Of a stretch of 64,000 nt of DNA, positions 8,198 to 16,822 are shown piece after piece (positions within the stretch are counted from its first letter, which is position 1; every line of letters begins with the position of its first letter). The notes beneath the pieces were generated by a model. That model was not told the origin of the DNA. It saw nothing but the letters and a program-made list of their open reading frames with translations, and did no database searches. The translations under genes and the position numbers were made by a program. This stretch comes from an uncultured Bacteroides sp. Lineage in GTDB: Bacteria; Bacteroidota; Bacteroidia; Bacteroidales; Bacteroidaceae. The stretch spans positions 99,354 to 163,353 of the forward strand of contig CASFPE010000011.1 in NCBI GenBank assembly GCA_949296575.1, given 5' to 3'.

Positions 8198-10027
8198 ATG
8201 ATGAAACGAATACTTTTACTTTCCTGCCTCGCCCTGCTGGCTGTCGCCGGGCGCATGCAGGCGCAGTGCGTTACGGTGGATGGCATTGAATATGCGGTGG
8301 ACACGGAAAACGGGACTGCCTCTGTCACCAGCGCGGAGATAAGCATCACCGCCGCCCATATCTCCGCCACGGTGGAATATGAAGGCATGGACTATCCTGT
8401 CACCGCCATTGGCAACTATGCCTTTGCTTGGCACTATACATTGAAAAGCATTACTTTGCCCGAAGGAGTGGAAACGATCGGCGAAATGGCATTCTATGAC
8501 TGCACGTCGCTGCAAAGCGTCACCCTGCCGGAAGGTTTGCAGAGTATCGGCGAAAGTGCTTTCTACTACTGCTATGCCCTGCAAAGCGTTACCTTCCCCG
8601 AAGGGCTGCAATCCATTGGCAGTGGAGCTTTCTCCTGTTGCGAGTCGCTGGCTGATGTCACATTGCCCTCCACCTTGCAGTCCATTGGCGAGATGGCATT
8701 CTCCCAATGCCCTTTGACGGACATAGCCTGCCATGCCATGACCCCGCCCGCCGTCCGTGAGAACACATTTGATGCGGAGGTGTACGCCACAGCTTCCCTT
8801 GCCGTCCCGGAAAGCGCGGAGCAGGCTTACCAAGAGGCGGAAACGTGGCGGAACTTCTTCAACCGGACAACCATAGAGGGCATCACGTACACCGTCAACA
8901 AGGAAACAGGAACAGCCGCTGCCATCTATGCCGACTCCGGCATCACGGAGGCCAATATCCTTGCCACGGTGGCCGCCGATGGCAGGGAGTATCCCGTCAC
9001 AGCCATTGGAATGGAGGCTTTCAATCATTGCGCATCGCTGAAAAGCGTCACTATCCCGGATGGAGTGGCAAGCATTGGCGGTGCCGCCTTCTTCAGTTGC
9101 CTGTTGGAGCAAGTCGTTTGCCAAGCCTCTGTCCCGCCTATGCTCGGTGAAAGTGTGTTCGGCGGCCTCACATATGCGCTTGCAGAACTGCAAGTGCCAT
9201 CCGGGGCAGAGCAGGCTTACCGCGTTGCCGAAGGGTGGTGTTATTTCTATCTTTACACAGCTATCGATGGCATTGTCTATGGCTACGACTCAGGCATGCA
9301 AGGCATTTCCGTAATGGGGTATATGGGCGATCCGGTGGATGCCGTGATTCCCGCCACCGTGGAGTTGGACGGCATGAATGTCTCCGTTACGGGCGTTGCC
9401 GGCTATGCTTTCGGTGAATGCACGTCATTGCGGAGCATCACTTTGCCGGAAACTGTCACGAACATCGGCAATTGGGCTTTCCATAGATGCACGTCATTGG
9501 AAAGCATCACCCTGCCCGAAGGGATACAGAGCATCGGCAACATGGTTTTTGCATATTGCGCATCGTTGGCGGGCATTGTTCTGCCGTCCACCATGCAATA
9601 CATTGATGCGACAGCTTTCGCGGACTGCCCATTGAAGGAAGTATATAGCCATGCTGCTGTTCCGCCCACTGTCTCGAATGGTTTGTTTGATGAGGAAATT
9701 TACGCTGTTGCCACGCTCCATGTGCCATCCGACGCAGTGGCCAGCTACCAGGCAGCCGAAGGGTGGAAGCAGTTCCAACGCATCATTGGCGACCTTCCTT
9801 CCACCGCCATCAGCAGCGTAGCAACGGATAAATCCCTCGCCACCTATGCGAGCGGCGTAATCACCACCGAAAGCCCCGCTACCATCACGGTGTACGCGCA
9901 GAACGGCGCAGTGGTGCGGCACGCGGCGGATGCCACATCGCTGTCGTTAGCGGGCTTGCCGCGCGGCATCTATATCATAAGCATAGCGCAAGACGGCCAG
10001 CGGCAAGTGCTGAAAGTGGTTCACTAA
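8198..10027 (+). CDS. BspA-like leucine-rich repeat surface protein, three modules
   Basis: 609 residues from the ATG at 8198, which begins a clear signal peptide (MMKRILLLSCLALLAVAG, cut near AQ). Repeated 23-residue LRR_5 units (ITLPEGVETIGEMAFYDCTS type) form three modules, each closed by a cap of the form PPxxxxxxFxxxxYAxxxLxVP (residues ~184-222, 313-350, 489-527). The last ~70 residues (from SSVATDKS; GLPRGIYIISIAQDG) resemble a type IX secretion C-terminal sorting domain. A surface or secreted adhesin-like protein is likely. It is one of a pair with the gene at 42425-43474: the C-terminal domains match at about 59 of 71 positions by eye. Confidence 0.85.
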   Translation: MMKRILLLSCLALLAVAGRMQAQCVTVDGIEYAVDTENGTASVTSAEISITAAHISATVEYEGMDYPVTAIGNYAFAWHYTLKSITLPEGVETIGEMAFYDCTSLQSVTLPEGLQSIGESAFYYCYALQSVTFPEGLQSIGSGAFSCCESLADVTLPSTLQSIGEMAFSQCPLTDIACHAMTPPAVRENTFDAEVYATASLAVPESAEQAYQEAETWRNFFNRTTIEGITYTVNKETGTAAAIYADSGITEANILATVAADGREYPVTAIGMEAFNHCASLKSVTIPDGVASIGGAAFFSCLLEQVVCQASVPPMLGESVFGGLTYALAELQVPSGAEQAYRVAEGWCYFYLYTAIDGIVYGYDSGMQGISVMGYMGDPVDAVIPATVELDGMNVSVTGVAGYAFGECTSLRSITLPETVTNIGNWAFHRCTSLESITLPEGIQSIGNMVFAYCASLAGIVLPSTMQYIDATAFADCPLKEVYSHAAVPPTVSNGLFDEEIYAVATLHVPSDAVASYQAAEGWKQFQRIIGDLPSTAISSVATDKSLATYASGVITTESPATITVYAQNGAVVRHAADATSLSLAGLPRGIYIISIAQDGQRQVLKVVH

Positions 10028-10050
10028 TCCTGCATGGGAGAATACAAGGA

Positions 10051-10087
10051 AGGGGCGCGGCATGGGCTGCGCCCCTTTAGTTTTTTG
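10051..10087 (+). terminator. Terminator of the first BspA-like gene
   Basis: GGGGCGC (10052-10058) pairs with GCGCCCC (10069-10075), followed by TTTAGTTTTTTG. A nearly identical hairpin ends the second BspA-like gene at 42354-42382, so the terminator is part of the duplicated unit. Confidence 0.85.
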
Positions 10088-10121
10088 CCCGCCGGGCGGC
10101 GGCAGTGTGATGGGGATGTGT

Positions 10122-10130
10122 TATCTTTGC
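10122..10130 (+). promoter_or_regulatory. -7 box of the porin-like gene
   Basis: TATCTTTGC at 10122-10130, 27 bases before the ATG at 10157. No good TTG box is seen at the expected distance. Confidence 0.5.
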
Positions 10131-10156
10131 GCCCCGTAATGACAAATGGAAACGTG

Positions 10157-11377
10157 ATGAGGAAATTATTCTTGCTGATGGCCGCCCTGCTGGCGGCTGC
10201 GGGGGCGCAGGCCCAAGGGAAGGGCTTCAGCTTCCGATTCTACGGGCAGGTGCGTGCCGACTTGTTTTATAACTCGCGGGCGAACGAGGAGACGGTGGAC
10301 GGCCTGTTCTACATGTACCCGAAAGACATAAAGCCGGATGCCGACGGGCGCGACCTGAACGCCACGCCCAATGGCAGCTTCTATGTGCTTTACACCCGCT
10401 TGGGCGTGGACTTCACGGGGCCGGCGGTGGGCAAGGCCCGCACCTCGGCCAAGATAGAGGCCGACTTCCGGGGCAGCGGCACCGACTATTCCCTGCCGCG
10501 CATCCGGCAGGCATACGTGCAGCTGGACTGGGCAGGCTCGTCGCTCTTGGTGGGGCAGACGTGGCATCCGCTGTATGGCGACGTGGCACCCCAGGTGATG
10601 AACCTCTCCACGGGTGCGCCCTTCCAGCCGTTCAGCCGCGCCCCGATGGTGCGCTACCGTTACAGCGCGAAGGGCGTGCAGGCCACGGTGGCCGCCGTGT
10701 GGCAGTCGCAATACCTCTCGGCAGGCCCTGCGGGCAAGAGCCGCGATTACCTGAAGCACAGTTGCGTGCCGGAGGTGTATGCCGGGCTGGACTACCGCCG
10801 TGGCGGCTGGCTGGCCGGGGCAGGCGTGGAGGTGCTGTCGGTGGTGCCGCGCACGCAGTCGGAGGTGGAAGGCCGCACCTACAAGGTGGACGAGCGGGTG
10901 ACTTCCGTGTCGTGCGAAGCCCATGTGAAGTACACGGGCGGCCTGTGGATGGCGGCGGCCAAGACGTTGCTGGCCAGCAACCTCACCCAAACATCCATGC
11001 TGGGAGGCTACGGCGTGACGGCCATTGATGCCCGCACCGGGCAGCGGGAATATGCCCCGCTGCGGCATTCCTCCACGTGGGTGAACGTGGTGTATGGCAG
11101 CCGTTGGCGGCCGGGCATCTTTGTCGGGTACATGAAGAACCTCGGCACGGGTAAGGCGTTGGCCTCCGGCGAACTGTATGGCACTGGCACGGACGTGGAC
11201 CAGTTGGCCACCGGCGGCGTGGAACTGACGTATAACTTCCCCCATTGGAAGGTGGGCGCGGAATACACGTATAGCGCGGCGTGGTACGGGGCATTGAACC
11301 CCTCCAACGGGCGCATCACGGGCTCCAGTTCCGTGGGCAACCACCGGGGCGTAGTGTCGGTGCTTTACATGTTTTAG
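10157..11377 (+). CDS. Porin-like outer membrane beta-barrel protein
   Basis: 406 residues from the ATG at 10157, chosen because MRKLFLLMAALLAAAGAQAQG is a signal peptide and because the promoter box sits between this ATG and earlier in-frame ATGs. The mature protein has alternating aromatic strands from start to end (FSFRFYGQVRADLFYNS, RIRQAYVQLDW, VGAEYTYSAAWYG) and ends in VVSVLYMF with terminal Phe, the usual BAM signal. The FYGQVRAD start and the QAYVQLDW/LLVGQTWHPL segment resemble DcaP-like porins. It lies between two promoters and is probably monocistronic. The transported substrate is unknown. Confidence 0.75.
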   Translation: MRKLFLLMAALLAAAGAQAQGKGFSFRFYGQVRADLFYNSRANEETVDGLFYMYPKDIKPDADGRDLNATPNGSFYVLYTRLGVDFTGPAVGKARTSAKIEADFRGSGTDYSLPRIRQAYVQLDWAGSSLLVGQTWHPLYGDVAPQVMNLSTGAPFQPFSRAPMVRYRYSAKGVQATVAAVWQSQYLSAGPAGKSRDYLKHSCVPEVYAGLDYRRGGWLAGAGVEVLSVVPRTQSEVEGRTYKVDERVTSVSCEAHVKYTGGLWMAAAKTLLASNLTQTSMLGGYGVTAIDARTGQREYAPLRHSSTWVNVVYGSRWRPGIFVGYMKNLGTGKALASGELYGTGTDVDQLATGGVELTYNFPHWKVGAEYTYSAAWYGALNPSNGRITGSSSVGNHRGVVSVLYMF

Positions 11378-11411
11378 CCGTGCTTGCGCACCATCCGCCC
11401 CGTATTTGCAT

Positions 11412-11420
11412 TACCTTTGC
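11412..11420 (+). promoter_or_regulatory. -7 box of the antiporter gene
   Basis: TACCTTTGC at 11412-11420, 23 bases before the ATG at 11444; upstream TTGCGC at 11384 is slightly far for a -33 box. Confidence 0.55.
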
Positions 11421-11443
11421 AGGCAACAATATAGAACGCCCTT

Positions 11444-13723
11444 ATGTCTGAATTAGCTCCCCTTATCGCCGACCTGGCCTTGATATTAGGCTGCGCCGGG
11501 GTGATGACCCTCGTTTTCAAGCGGCTGAAGCAGCCTTTGGTGCTGGGTTACATCGTGGCGGGATTCCTCGCCAGTCCGCACATGCCGCTGACCCCTTCTG
11601 TGGCCGATACGGCCAATATCCAGACGTGGGCCGACATCGGCGTCATCTTCCTGCTCTTTGCCTTGGGGCTGGAGTTCAGTTTCAAGAAGATTGTCAAGGC
11701 GGGCAGTTCGGCGGTGATATCGGCGGTGGCCATCATCTTTTCCATGATTTTGGTGGGGATGGCGGTCGGCATGATGTTTGGGTGGAAGCGGATGGACTGT
11801 ATCTTCCTAGGCGGCATGCTGGCCATGTCGTCCACGACGATTATTTACAAGGCGTTCGACGACCTTGGGCTGCGGCAGCAGCGGTTCACCGGGATGGTGC
11901 TGAGCATCTTGGTGCTGGAGGACATTCTGGCCATTGTCCTGATGGTGCTGCTCTCCACTCTTGCCGTGAGTCAGAACATCGAGGGCATGGAACTGGCGGG
12001 CAGCATCGGCAAGCTGGTGTTCTTCCTCGTGCTGTGGTTCGTGGTGGGCATTTACGTGATTCCCCTTTTCCTGAAGCGGATGAAGCGGTACATGAGCGAC
12101 GAGACCCTCCTCATCGTGGCGGTGGGCTTGTGCTTGGCCATGGTGGTGCTGGCATCTGAAACTGGCTTTTCCCCGGCCTTCGGGGCGTTCATCATGGGTT
12201 CGATACTGGCCGAGACGGTGGAGGCCGAGCAAATCGATCGCTTGGTGAAGCCGTTGAAAGACTTGTTCGGCGCCATCTTCTTCGTTTCGGTGGGGATGAT
12301 GGTGGATCCCGGCATGATTGCGGACTATTGGGGGCCGATTCTTGTCATCACGTTGGCGGTCATCGTGGGGCAGGCCGTGTTCGGCACGTTCGGCGTGCTG
12401 CTGGGCGGCCAGCCGCTGAAGACGGCCATGCAGTGCAGCTTCAGCCTGATGCAGATAGGGGAGTTTGCTTTCATCATCGCTTCGTTGGGGGTCAGCCTGA
12501 AAGTGACCAGCCATTTCCTTTACCCGATTGTCATCGCCGTGTCGGTCATCACCACATTCCTCACGCCCTACATGATACGTTTGGCTGCCCCGGCATCGGC
12601 ATGGGTGGAGGGGCATATCCCGCTGCGCTGGCAGCGGTTCATCGACCGTTATTGTTCCGGCGTGCAGGCTGCCAACCATGAGACGAACTGGCGGAAGCTG
12701 CTGAAGGCCATCGTGCGCATCGTGGCGGTGTATTCCATCTTGGCGATTGCAGTGGTGGTGCTGTCTTTCCAGGTTCTCATCCCTTTGTTGGAGGAGAGCT
12801 TGCCGAAGTTCTGGGCCGACCTTTTGGGGGCGGTGGTGACGGTGCTGTGCTTGTCGCCTTTCCTGCGTGCCATCGTGGCCAAGAAGAACCATTCGCCGGA
12901 GTTCATTGCCTTGTGGGCGGACAGTCGTGTGAACCGCGTCCCGCTTGTGGCTACCATCCTTTTGCGGTTGGTCATTGCGATGGGGTTCGTGATGTTTGTC
13001 ATCAGCAGCCTGTTCGAGGCTTCCGTAGGTTTGCTGTTGGGAATCGCTTTCCTGTTGGTGTGCCTGATGGTGTATTCCCGCCTTTTGAAGAAGCAGTCCA
13101 TCCTGATGGAACGCACTTTCATCCAGAACCTCCGTTCGAGGGACATGCGGGCGGTGTACTTAGGGAAACAGAAGCCGGAGTATGCGGGCAAGTTGCTGTC
13201 CCGCGACCTCCATTTGGCCGACTTTGAAGTTCCGGCAGATTGCCCGTGCATCGACCGCTCGCTGAAGGAATTGGCGATAGGCAAGGAGTATGGGGTGCGC
13301 GTGGCTTCCATCCTGAGGGGCAGCAAGCGCATCAACATCCCGAATGCTTCGTGCCGCATTTATCCGGGCGACAAGTTGCAGGTGATTGGCACGGACGAGC
13401 AGTTGTCGCGTTTCAGCGCGGCTTTGCTCCGGGCGGATGCAGAGGCGGAACCGGATGTGGCGAAGCACGAGATGGTGATGAGGCAGTTTGTGGTGTCGCC
13501 TGATTCGGTGTTCTGTGGGTGCAGCATTCGCGATTCGGGCATTCGTGACCGGTACAATTGCTTGGTGGTGGCGGTGGAACACGGCAACAATGGCATGAAA
13601 ACTCCCGACCTTGATGCTCCTTTGGAAGAAGGCGACATTGTGTGGGTGGTGGGCGAGACAGACAACGTATACCAACTGGTGTCGCAAAAAAAAGAGACAA
13701 ATGTAGCGGCGGATAGAGAATAA
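11444..13723 (+). CDS. Monovalent cation:proton antiporter with RCK/TrkA-C domains (KefB-like)
   Basis: 759 residues. Residues ~1-385 form the CPA2 exchanger domain (LKQPLVLGYIVAGFLASPH, FLLFALGLEFS, LAMSSTTIIYKAF, GFSPAFGAFIMGSILAE). A further set of membrane helices spans ~425-560. The soluble C-terminus carries two TrkA-C-like units: IDRSLKELAIGKEYGVRVASI...YPGDKLQVIGTDEQL and CGCSIRDSGIRDRYNCLVVAVE...EEGDIVWVVGETDNV, probable ligand or redox sensing modules. There is no complete TrkA-N nucleotide domain. It probably exchanges K+ or Na+ for H+ in the inner membrane; ion specificity cannot be read from the sequence. Confidence 0.9.
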   Translation: MSELAPLIADLALILGCAGVMTLVFKRLKQPLVLGYIVAGFLASPHMPLTPSVADTANIQTWADIGVIFLLFALGLEFSFKKIVKAGSSAVISAVAIIFSMILVGMAVGMMFGWKRMDCIFLGGMLAMSSTTIIYKAFDDLGLRQQRFTGMVLSILVLEDILAIVLMVLLSTLAVSQNIEGMELAGSIGKLVFFLVLWFVVGIYVIPLFLKRMKRYMSDETLLIVAVGLCLAMVVLASETGFSPAFGAFIMGSILAETVEAEQIDRLVKPLKDLFGAIFFVSVGMMVDPGMIADYWGPILVITLAVIVGQAVFGTFGVLLGGQPLKTAMQCSFSLMQIGEFAFIIASLGVSLKVTSHFLYPIVIAVSVITTFLTPYMIRLAAPASAWVEGHIPLRWQRFIDRYCSGVQAANHETNWRKLLKAIVRIVAVYSILAIAVVVLSFQVLIPLLEESLPKFWADLLGAVVTVLCLSPFLRAIVAKKNHSPEFIALWADSRVNRVPLVATILLRLVIAMGFVMFVISSLFEASVGLLLGIAFLLVCLMVYSRLLKKQSILMERTFIQNLRSRDMRAVYLGKQKPEYAGKLLSRDLHLADFEVPADCPCIDRSLKELAIGKEYGVRVASILRGSKRINIPNASCRIYPGDKLQVIGTDEQLSRFSAALLRADAEAEPDVAKHEMVMRQFVVSPDSVFCGCSIRDSGIRDRYNCLVVAVEHGNNGMKTPDLDAPLEEGDIVWVVGETDNVYQLVSQKKETNVAADRE

Positions 13724-13763
13724 TGCGTATATTTACCCGGTTTAATTTTTAAATTGAAATATC

Positions 13764-14189
13764 ATGAGAACAGATCCAAAAGATTGCTTGTATTGCCAAA
13801 ACAATGAGACGTTGCATAATCTGATGATTGAGATTGCGCCTTTGAGCGTGTCAAGGGTGTTCCTGTTCAAGGAGCAGACTTATCGCGGGCGTTGCTTGGT
13901 GGCTTACAAGGACCATGTGAACGACTTGTTTGAACTGAGCGACGAGGAACGCAATGCTTTCATGGCCGACGTGGTGCGTGTGACGAGGGCGATGGACAAG
14001 GCATTCCACCCAGTGAAAATCAATTACGGCGCTTATTCCGACAAATTGTCGCACCTGCATTTCCATTTGGCGCCGAAGTATGTGGACGGCCCCGACTATG
14101 GAGGCACTTTTACGATGAACCCTGGCAAGGTTTACTTGACAGATGCCGAATACCAGGAAATGATTGATGCCATCAAGGCGAATTTGTAA
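13764..14189 (+). CDS. HIT family protein (histidine triad nucleotide-binding)
   Basis: 141 residues. It has the histidine triad HLHFHLAPK near the C-terminal third and an N-terminal CLYCQNN segment of HIT hydrolases. Such proteins hydrolyse nucleotide phosphoramidates or AMP conjugates; the substrate is unknown. An AT-rich gap of 40 bases separates it from the antiporter, and a hairpin terminator follows at 14213-14243. Confidence 0.9.
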   Translation: MRTDPKDCLYCQNNETLHNLMIEIAPLSVSRVFLFKEQTYRGRCLVAYKDHVNDLFELSDEERNAFMADVVRVTRAMDKAFHPVKINYGAYSDKLSHLHFHLAPKYVDGPDYGGTFTMNPGKVYLTDAEYQEMIDAIKANL

Positions 14190-14212
14190 ATGCATCGGAT
14201 GTTGGAAGTTGA

Positions 14213-14243
14213 GTCCCCGGCAATATTTGCCGGGGATTTTTTG
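14213..14243 (+). terminator. Terminator after the HIT gene
   Basis: TCCCCGGCA / TGCCGGGGA stem with a 5-base loop followed by TTTTTTG. Confidence 0.9.
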
Positions 14244-14309
14244 TTTGGCAGGCTGCTTTTCTCAGGTTGCTTCGTTGCATTTTTCCGGTCACCCTGCTAT
14301 GTTCTTTAG

Positions 14310-14343
14310 TTGCCGCCGCCGTCTGTACAAACGGCGGCGGCAA
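14310..14343. repeat. GC-rich perfect inverted repeat between HIT and prmA
   Basis: TTGCCGCCGCCGT and ACGGCGGCGGCAA, 13 bases each around CTGTACAA. No T-run follows, and a degenerate echo of the right arm continues to about 14392. It may be a weak second terminator for the convergent genes or a protein site. Confidence 0.5.
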
Positions 14344-14461
14344 TTGTACGGACGACAACGGCATCTGTATAGATGGTGACGGCGGCAGAACTTCCCATGC
14401 GGGTGTTTTGGAGTTTTTTCCCTGTTGGCTGGAAGTTTCTTCCCGGTTGTTCGGAACTTTT

Positions 14462-15307
14462 TTATTGCAGGCAGAACCGGGCCATTGCCCAATGTTCTTT
14501 TTCTGCCGAATGCACGAATTGCAGGCCGTGTTTCCGTGCCTCTTCTTGCAGGAGGGGGATGTCGTTGGTGTAGAACCCGCTCATGTAGATTTCAGAGCCG
14601 GGGTGCATGGCTTGGGCGTAGGCATGCATGTCGGCCAAAAGCACGTTGCGGTTGATGTTGGCAATGATGAGGTCGAAAGGGTTCCGTCCTTTCAGGGAGG
14701 AAGCGTCGCCTTGTTCGATGAAGATGTTGGTGATGCCGTTCAGCCGCACGTTGTCCTTGGAGTTTTCCACGCACCAGTCGTCAATGTCGATGGCCGTGAC
14801 TGCGCGTGCGCCGCGCATGGAAGCGAGGATGGCGAGGATGGAGGTGCCGCATCCCATGTCGAGTACGGTTTTCCCTTTGATGTCGGCATCGAGCAAGGCC
14901 TCAAGGATGAGGCTGGTCGTTTGGTGGTGGCCAGTGCCGAAGGCCATTTGCGGGTTGATGATGATGTCGTATTCCGCTTGCGGCACGTCTTTGTGGAAAG
15001 TGCTGTGGATGGCGCAGCGGCGGCCCACGACGATGGGTTGGAAGAAATTCTTTTCCCATTCCTCGTTCCAGTCCTTGTCTTCCGTTTCTGCCACGGAGTA
15101 GGTGATGCGCGTGCCGTCGATGGGGAAGTCTGCCAATGCGGACTTCATGGCTCTTTCGTCGAACAATTTCTCTTGGATATAGGCTTTGATGCCTCCTTCG
15201 GCCTCGGTGAAGCTTTCGAAGCCGGTGTCGCCCAATACGGCGGCCAACACGTCGTTGATGGTCTCCGTGCAGGGCGAGGTGTGGAATGTCACTTCTAAGT
15301 ATTTCAT
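14462..15307 (-). CDS. prmA: Ribosomal protein L11 methyltransferase
   Basis: 281 residues. Class I methyltransferase with MAFGTGHHQTTSLILEAL before motif I, VLDMGCGTSILAILAS (SAM binding), TAIDIDDWCVENSKDN and the post-motif LIIANINRNVL. The N-terminal ~110 residues with the EDKDWNEEWEKNFF segment are typical of PrmA. It trimethylates L11. A -7 box, TACTTTTGC, lies at 15319-15327 on the minus strand, giving a very short leader. Divergent from the MATE gene. Confidence 0.93.
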   Translation of the reverse strand: MKYLEVTFHTSPCTETINDVLAAVLGDTGFESFTEAEGGIKAYIQEKLFDERAMKSALADFPIDGTRITYSVAETEDKDWNEEWEKNFFQPIVVGRRCAIHSTFHKDVPQAEYDIIINPQMAFGTGHHQTTSLILEALLDADIKGKTVLDMGCGTSILAILASMRGARAVTAIDIDDWCVENSKDNVRLNGITNIFIEQGDASSLKGRNPFDLIIANINRNVLLADMHAYAQAMHPGSEIYMSGFYTNDIPLLQEEARKHGLQFVHSAEKEHWAMARFCLQ

Positions 15308-15427
15308 GCTTTTTTATTGCAAAAGTAGTGATTTGCGGGACATGCGCGGCGTTGCGCCACGAAAAACAGCGGGCGGTTCTTAGATTTATTTAAACGATGC
15401 CTGCGGGGCGCTTTGTGTGCTTTTCCC

Positions 15428-15436
15428 TACTTTTGC
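15428..15436 (+). promoter_or_regulatory. -7 box of the MATE gene
   Basis: TACTTTTGC at 15428-15436, 27 bases before the ATG at 15464. This decides the start: the earlier in-frame ATG at 15413 lies upstream of the box. Confidence 0.65.
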
Positions 15437-15463
15437 GCGATTTTTTCAAAAGATGCGTGCATT

Positions 15464-16822
15464 ATGGCAAATTATAAAGAGATGACCTCGGGGCGGCCGT
15501 TGCCGTTGATATTCAATTTCACCTTGCCTCTGCTGTTGGGCAATCTGCTTCAGCAGACTTATTCGATGATTGATGCGGCCATTGTGGGGAAGTTTTTGGG
15601 CATCAATGCGCTGGCTTCCGTGGGAGCCAGCACGTCGGTGGTGTTCCTGATATTGGGTTTCTGCAACGGTTGTTGTGCCGGGTTCGGCATCCCTGTGGCG
15701 CAGAAGTTCGGGGCGCGGGACTATTCCACGATGCGGCGTTACGTCTATTCCAGTTTGAAGTTGGCCTTGGGCATGTCCGTATCCATTGCCATTGCCACCG
15801 GCCTTCTGTGTGCTTTCATCCTCCGCACGATGCGCACGCCGGACAACATCTTCGAGGGTGCTTACCAATACTTGTTGGTGACGTTCATCGGCATTCCCTG
15901 CACGTTCTTTTATAATTTGCTGTCGAGCATTATCCGTGCCTTGGGCGACAGCAAGACGCCTTTTTGGTTCCTGCTGTTTTCTGCGGCGTTGAACGTGCTG
16001 CTCGACCTTTTCTGCATCCTCGTCTTGGGCTGGGGCGTGGCGGGCGCGGCCATTGCCACCTTGGTGTCGCAAGGCGTGTCGGCCCTCTTGTGCTACCGCT
16101 ACATGTGGCGTCATTTCCATATCCTGAAAGGCAATCCTTCGGAGCGCAGGATGCAGCCGAGGCTTGTGAAAACCCTGCTGTTGGCAGGCGTTCCCATGGG
16201 ATTGCAGTTTTCCATTACGGCAATAGGCAGCATCATGCTGCAAAGCGCGAACAATGCGTTGGGCACGGCTTGTGTGGCCGCTTTCACGGCAGCCATGCGC
16301 ATCAAGGCGTTTTTTATGTGCCCGTTGGAGAGTTTGGGCTTGGCGATGGCCACATACGCAGGGCAGAACTATGGCGCGGGGAAGCCGGAGCGGGTGTGGC
16401 AGGGCATCAAGTCGAGTGTGCTGATGATGCTGGCCTATACGGCGGCCAATTGGTTCGTTCTTTGGTTTGGCGCACGCACGCTGGCTCTTTTGTTTGTGGA
16501 TGCGTCAGAGGTGGAGATTTTGGACGACACGGAGTTGTTCATGCGTGTTTCCTGCACGTTCTTCCCCTTGTTGGGGTTGCTTTGCATCCTTCGTTACACG
16601 ATTCAGGGCGTGGGCTTCACGAACCTAGCCATGTTGTCCGGCGTTTCAGAGATGATTGCCCGCACCTTGGTCAGCCTTTTTGCCGTTCCGGCGTTTGGTT
16701 ACTTGGCGGTTTGCTTCGGCGATTCCACGGCTTGGCTGGCCGCTGTCCTTTTCTTGGTACCTGCGTTCATTTATGTGTATGGGCGGTTGCGCAAGGTTCG
16801 CCCTGTGGCGGCAGTTCAGTAG
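15464..16822 (+). CDS. MATE family efflux transporter
   Basis: 452 residues from the ATG at 15464 (MANYKEMTSGRPLPLIFNFTLPLLLGNLLQQTYSM is a standard MATE start). About twelve membrane helices in two MatE halves; conserved parts include YSMIDAAIVGKFLG, NGCCAGFGIPVAQKFGA, LLSSIIRALGDSKTPF and ATYAGQNYGAGKPERV. It is a sodium- or proton-driven multidrug or metabolite exporter in the inner membrane. It converges on the pseudouridine synthase with a 7-base overlap of the coding ends. Confidence 0.92.
   Translation: MANYKEMTSGRPLPLIFNFTLPLLLGNLLQQTYSMIDAAIVGKFLGINALASVGASTSVVFLILGFCNGCCAGFGIPVAQKFGARDYSTMRRYVYSSLKLALGMSVSIAIATGLLCAFILRTMRTPDNIFEGAYQYLLVTFIGIPCTFFYNLLSSIIRALGDSKTPFWFLLFSAALNVLLDLFCILVLGWGVAGAAIATLVSQGVSALLCYRYMWRHFHILKGNPSERRMQPRLVKTLLLAGVPMGLQFSITAIGSIMLQSANNALGTACVAAFTAAMRIKAFFMCPLESLGLAMATYAGQNYGAGKPERVWQGIKSSVLMMLAYTAANWFVLWFGARTLALLFVDASEVEILDDTELFMRVSCTFFPLLGLLCILRYTIQGVGFTNLAMLSGVSEMIARTLVSLFAVPAFGYLAVCFGDSTAWLAAVLFLVPAFIYVYGRLRKVRPVAAVQ

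Noticed and set aside
14267..15298. 343-codon plus-strand frame over prmA
   Set aside because: Antisense to prmA; composition (Val/Gly/His-rich) is that of a reverse shadow.
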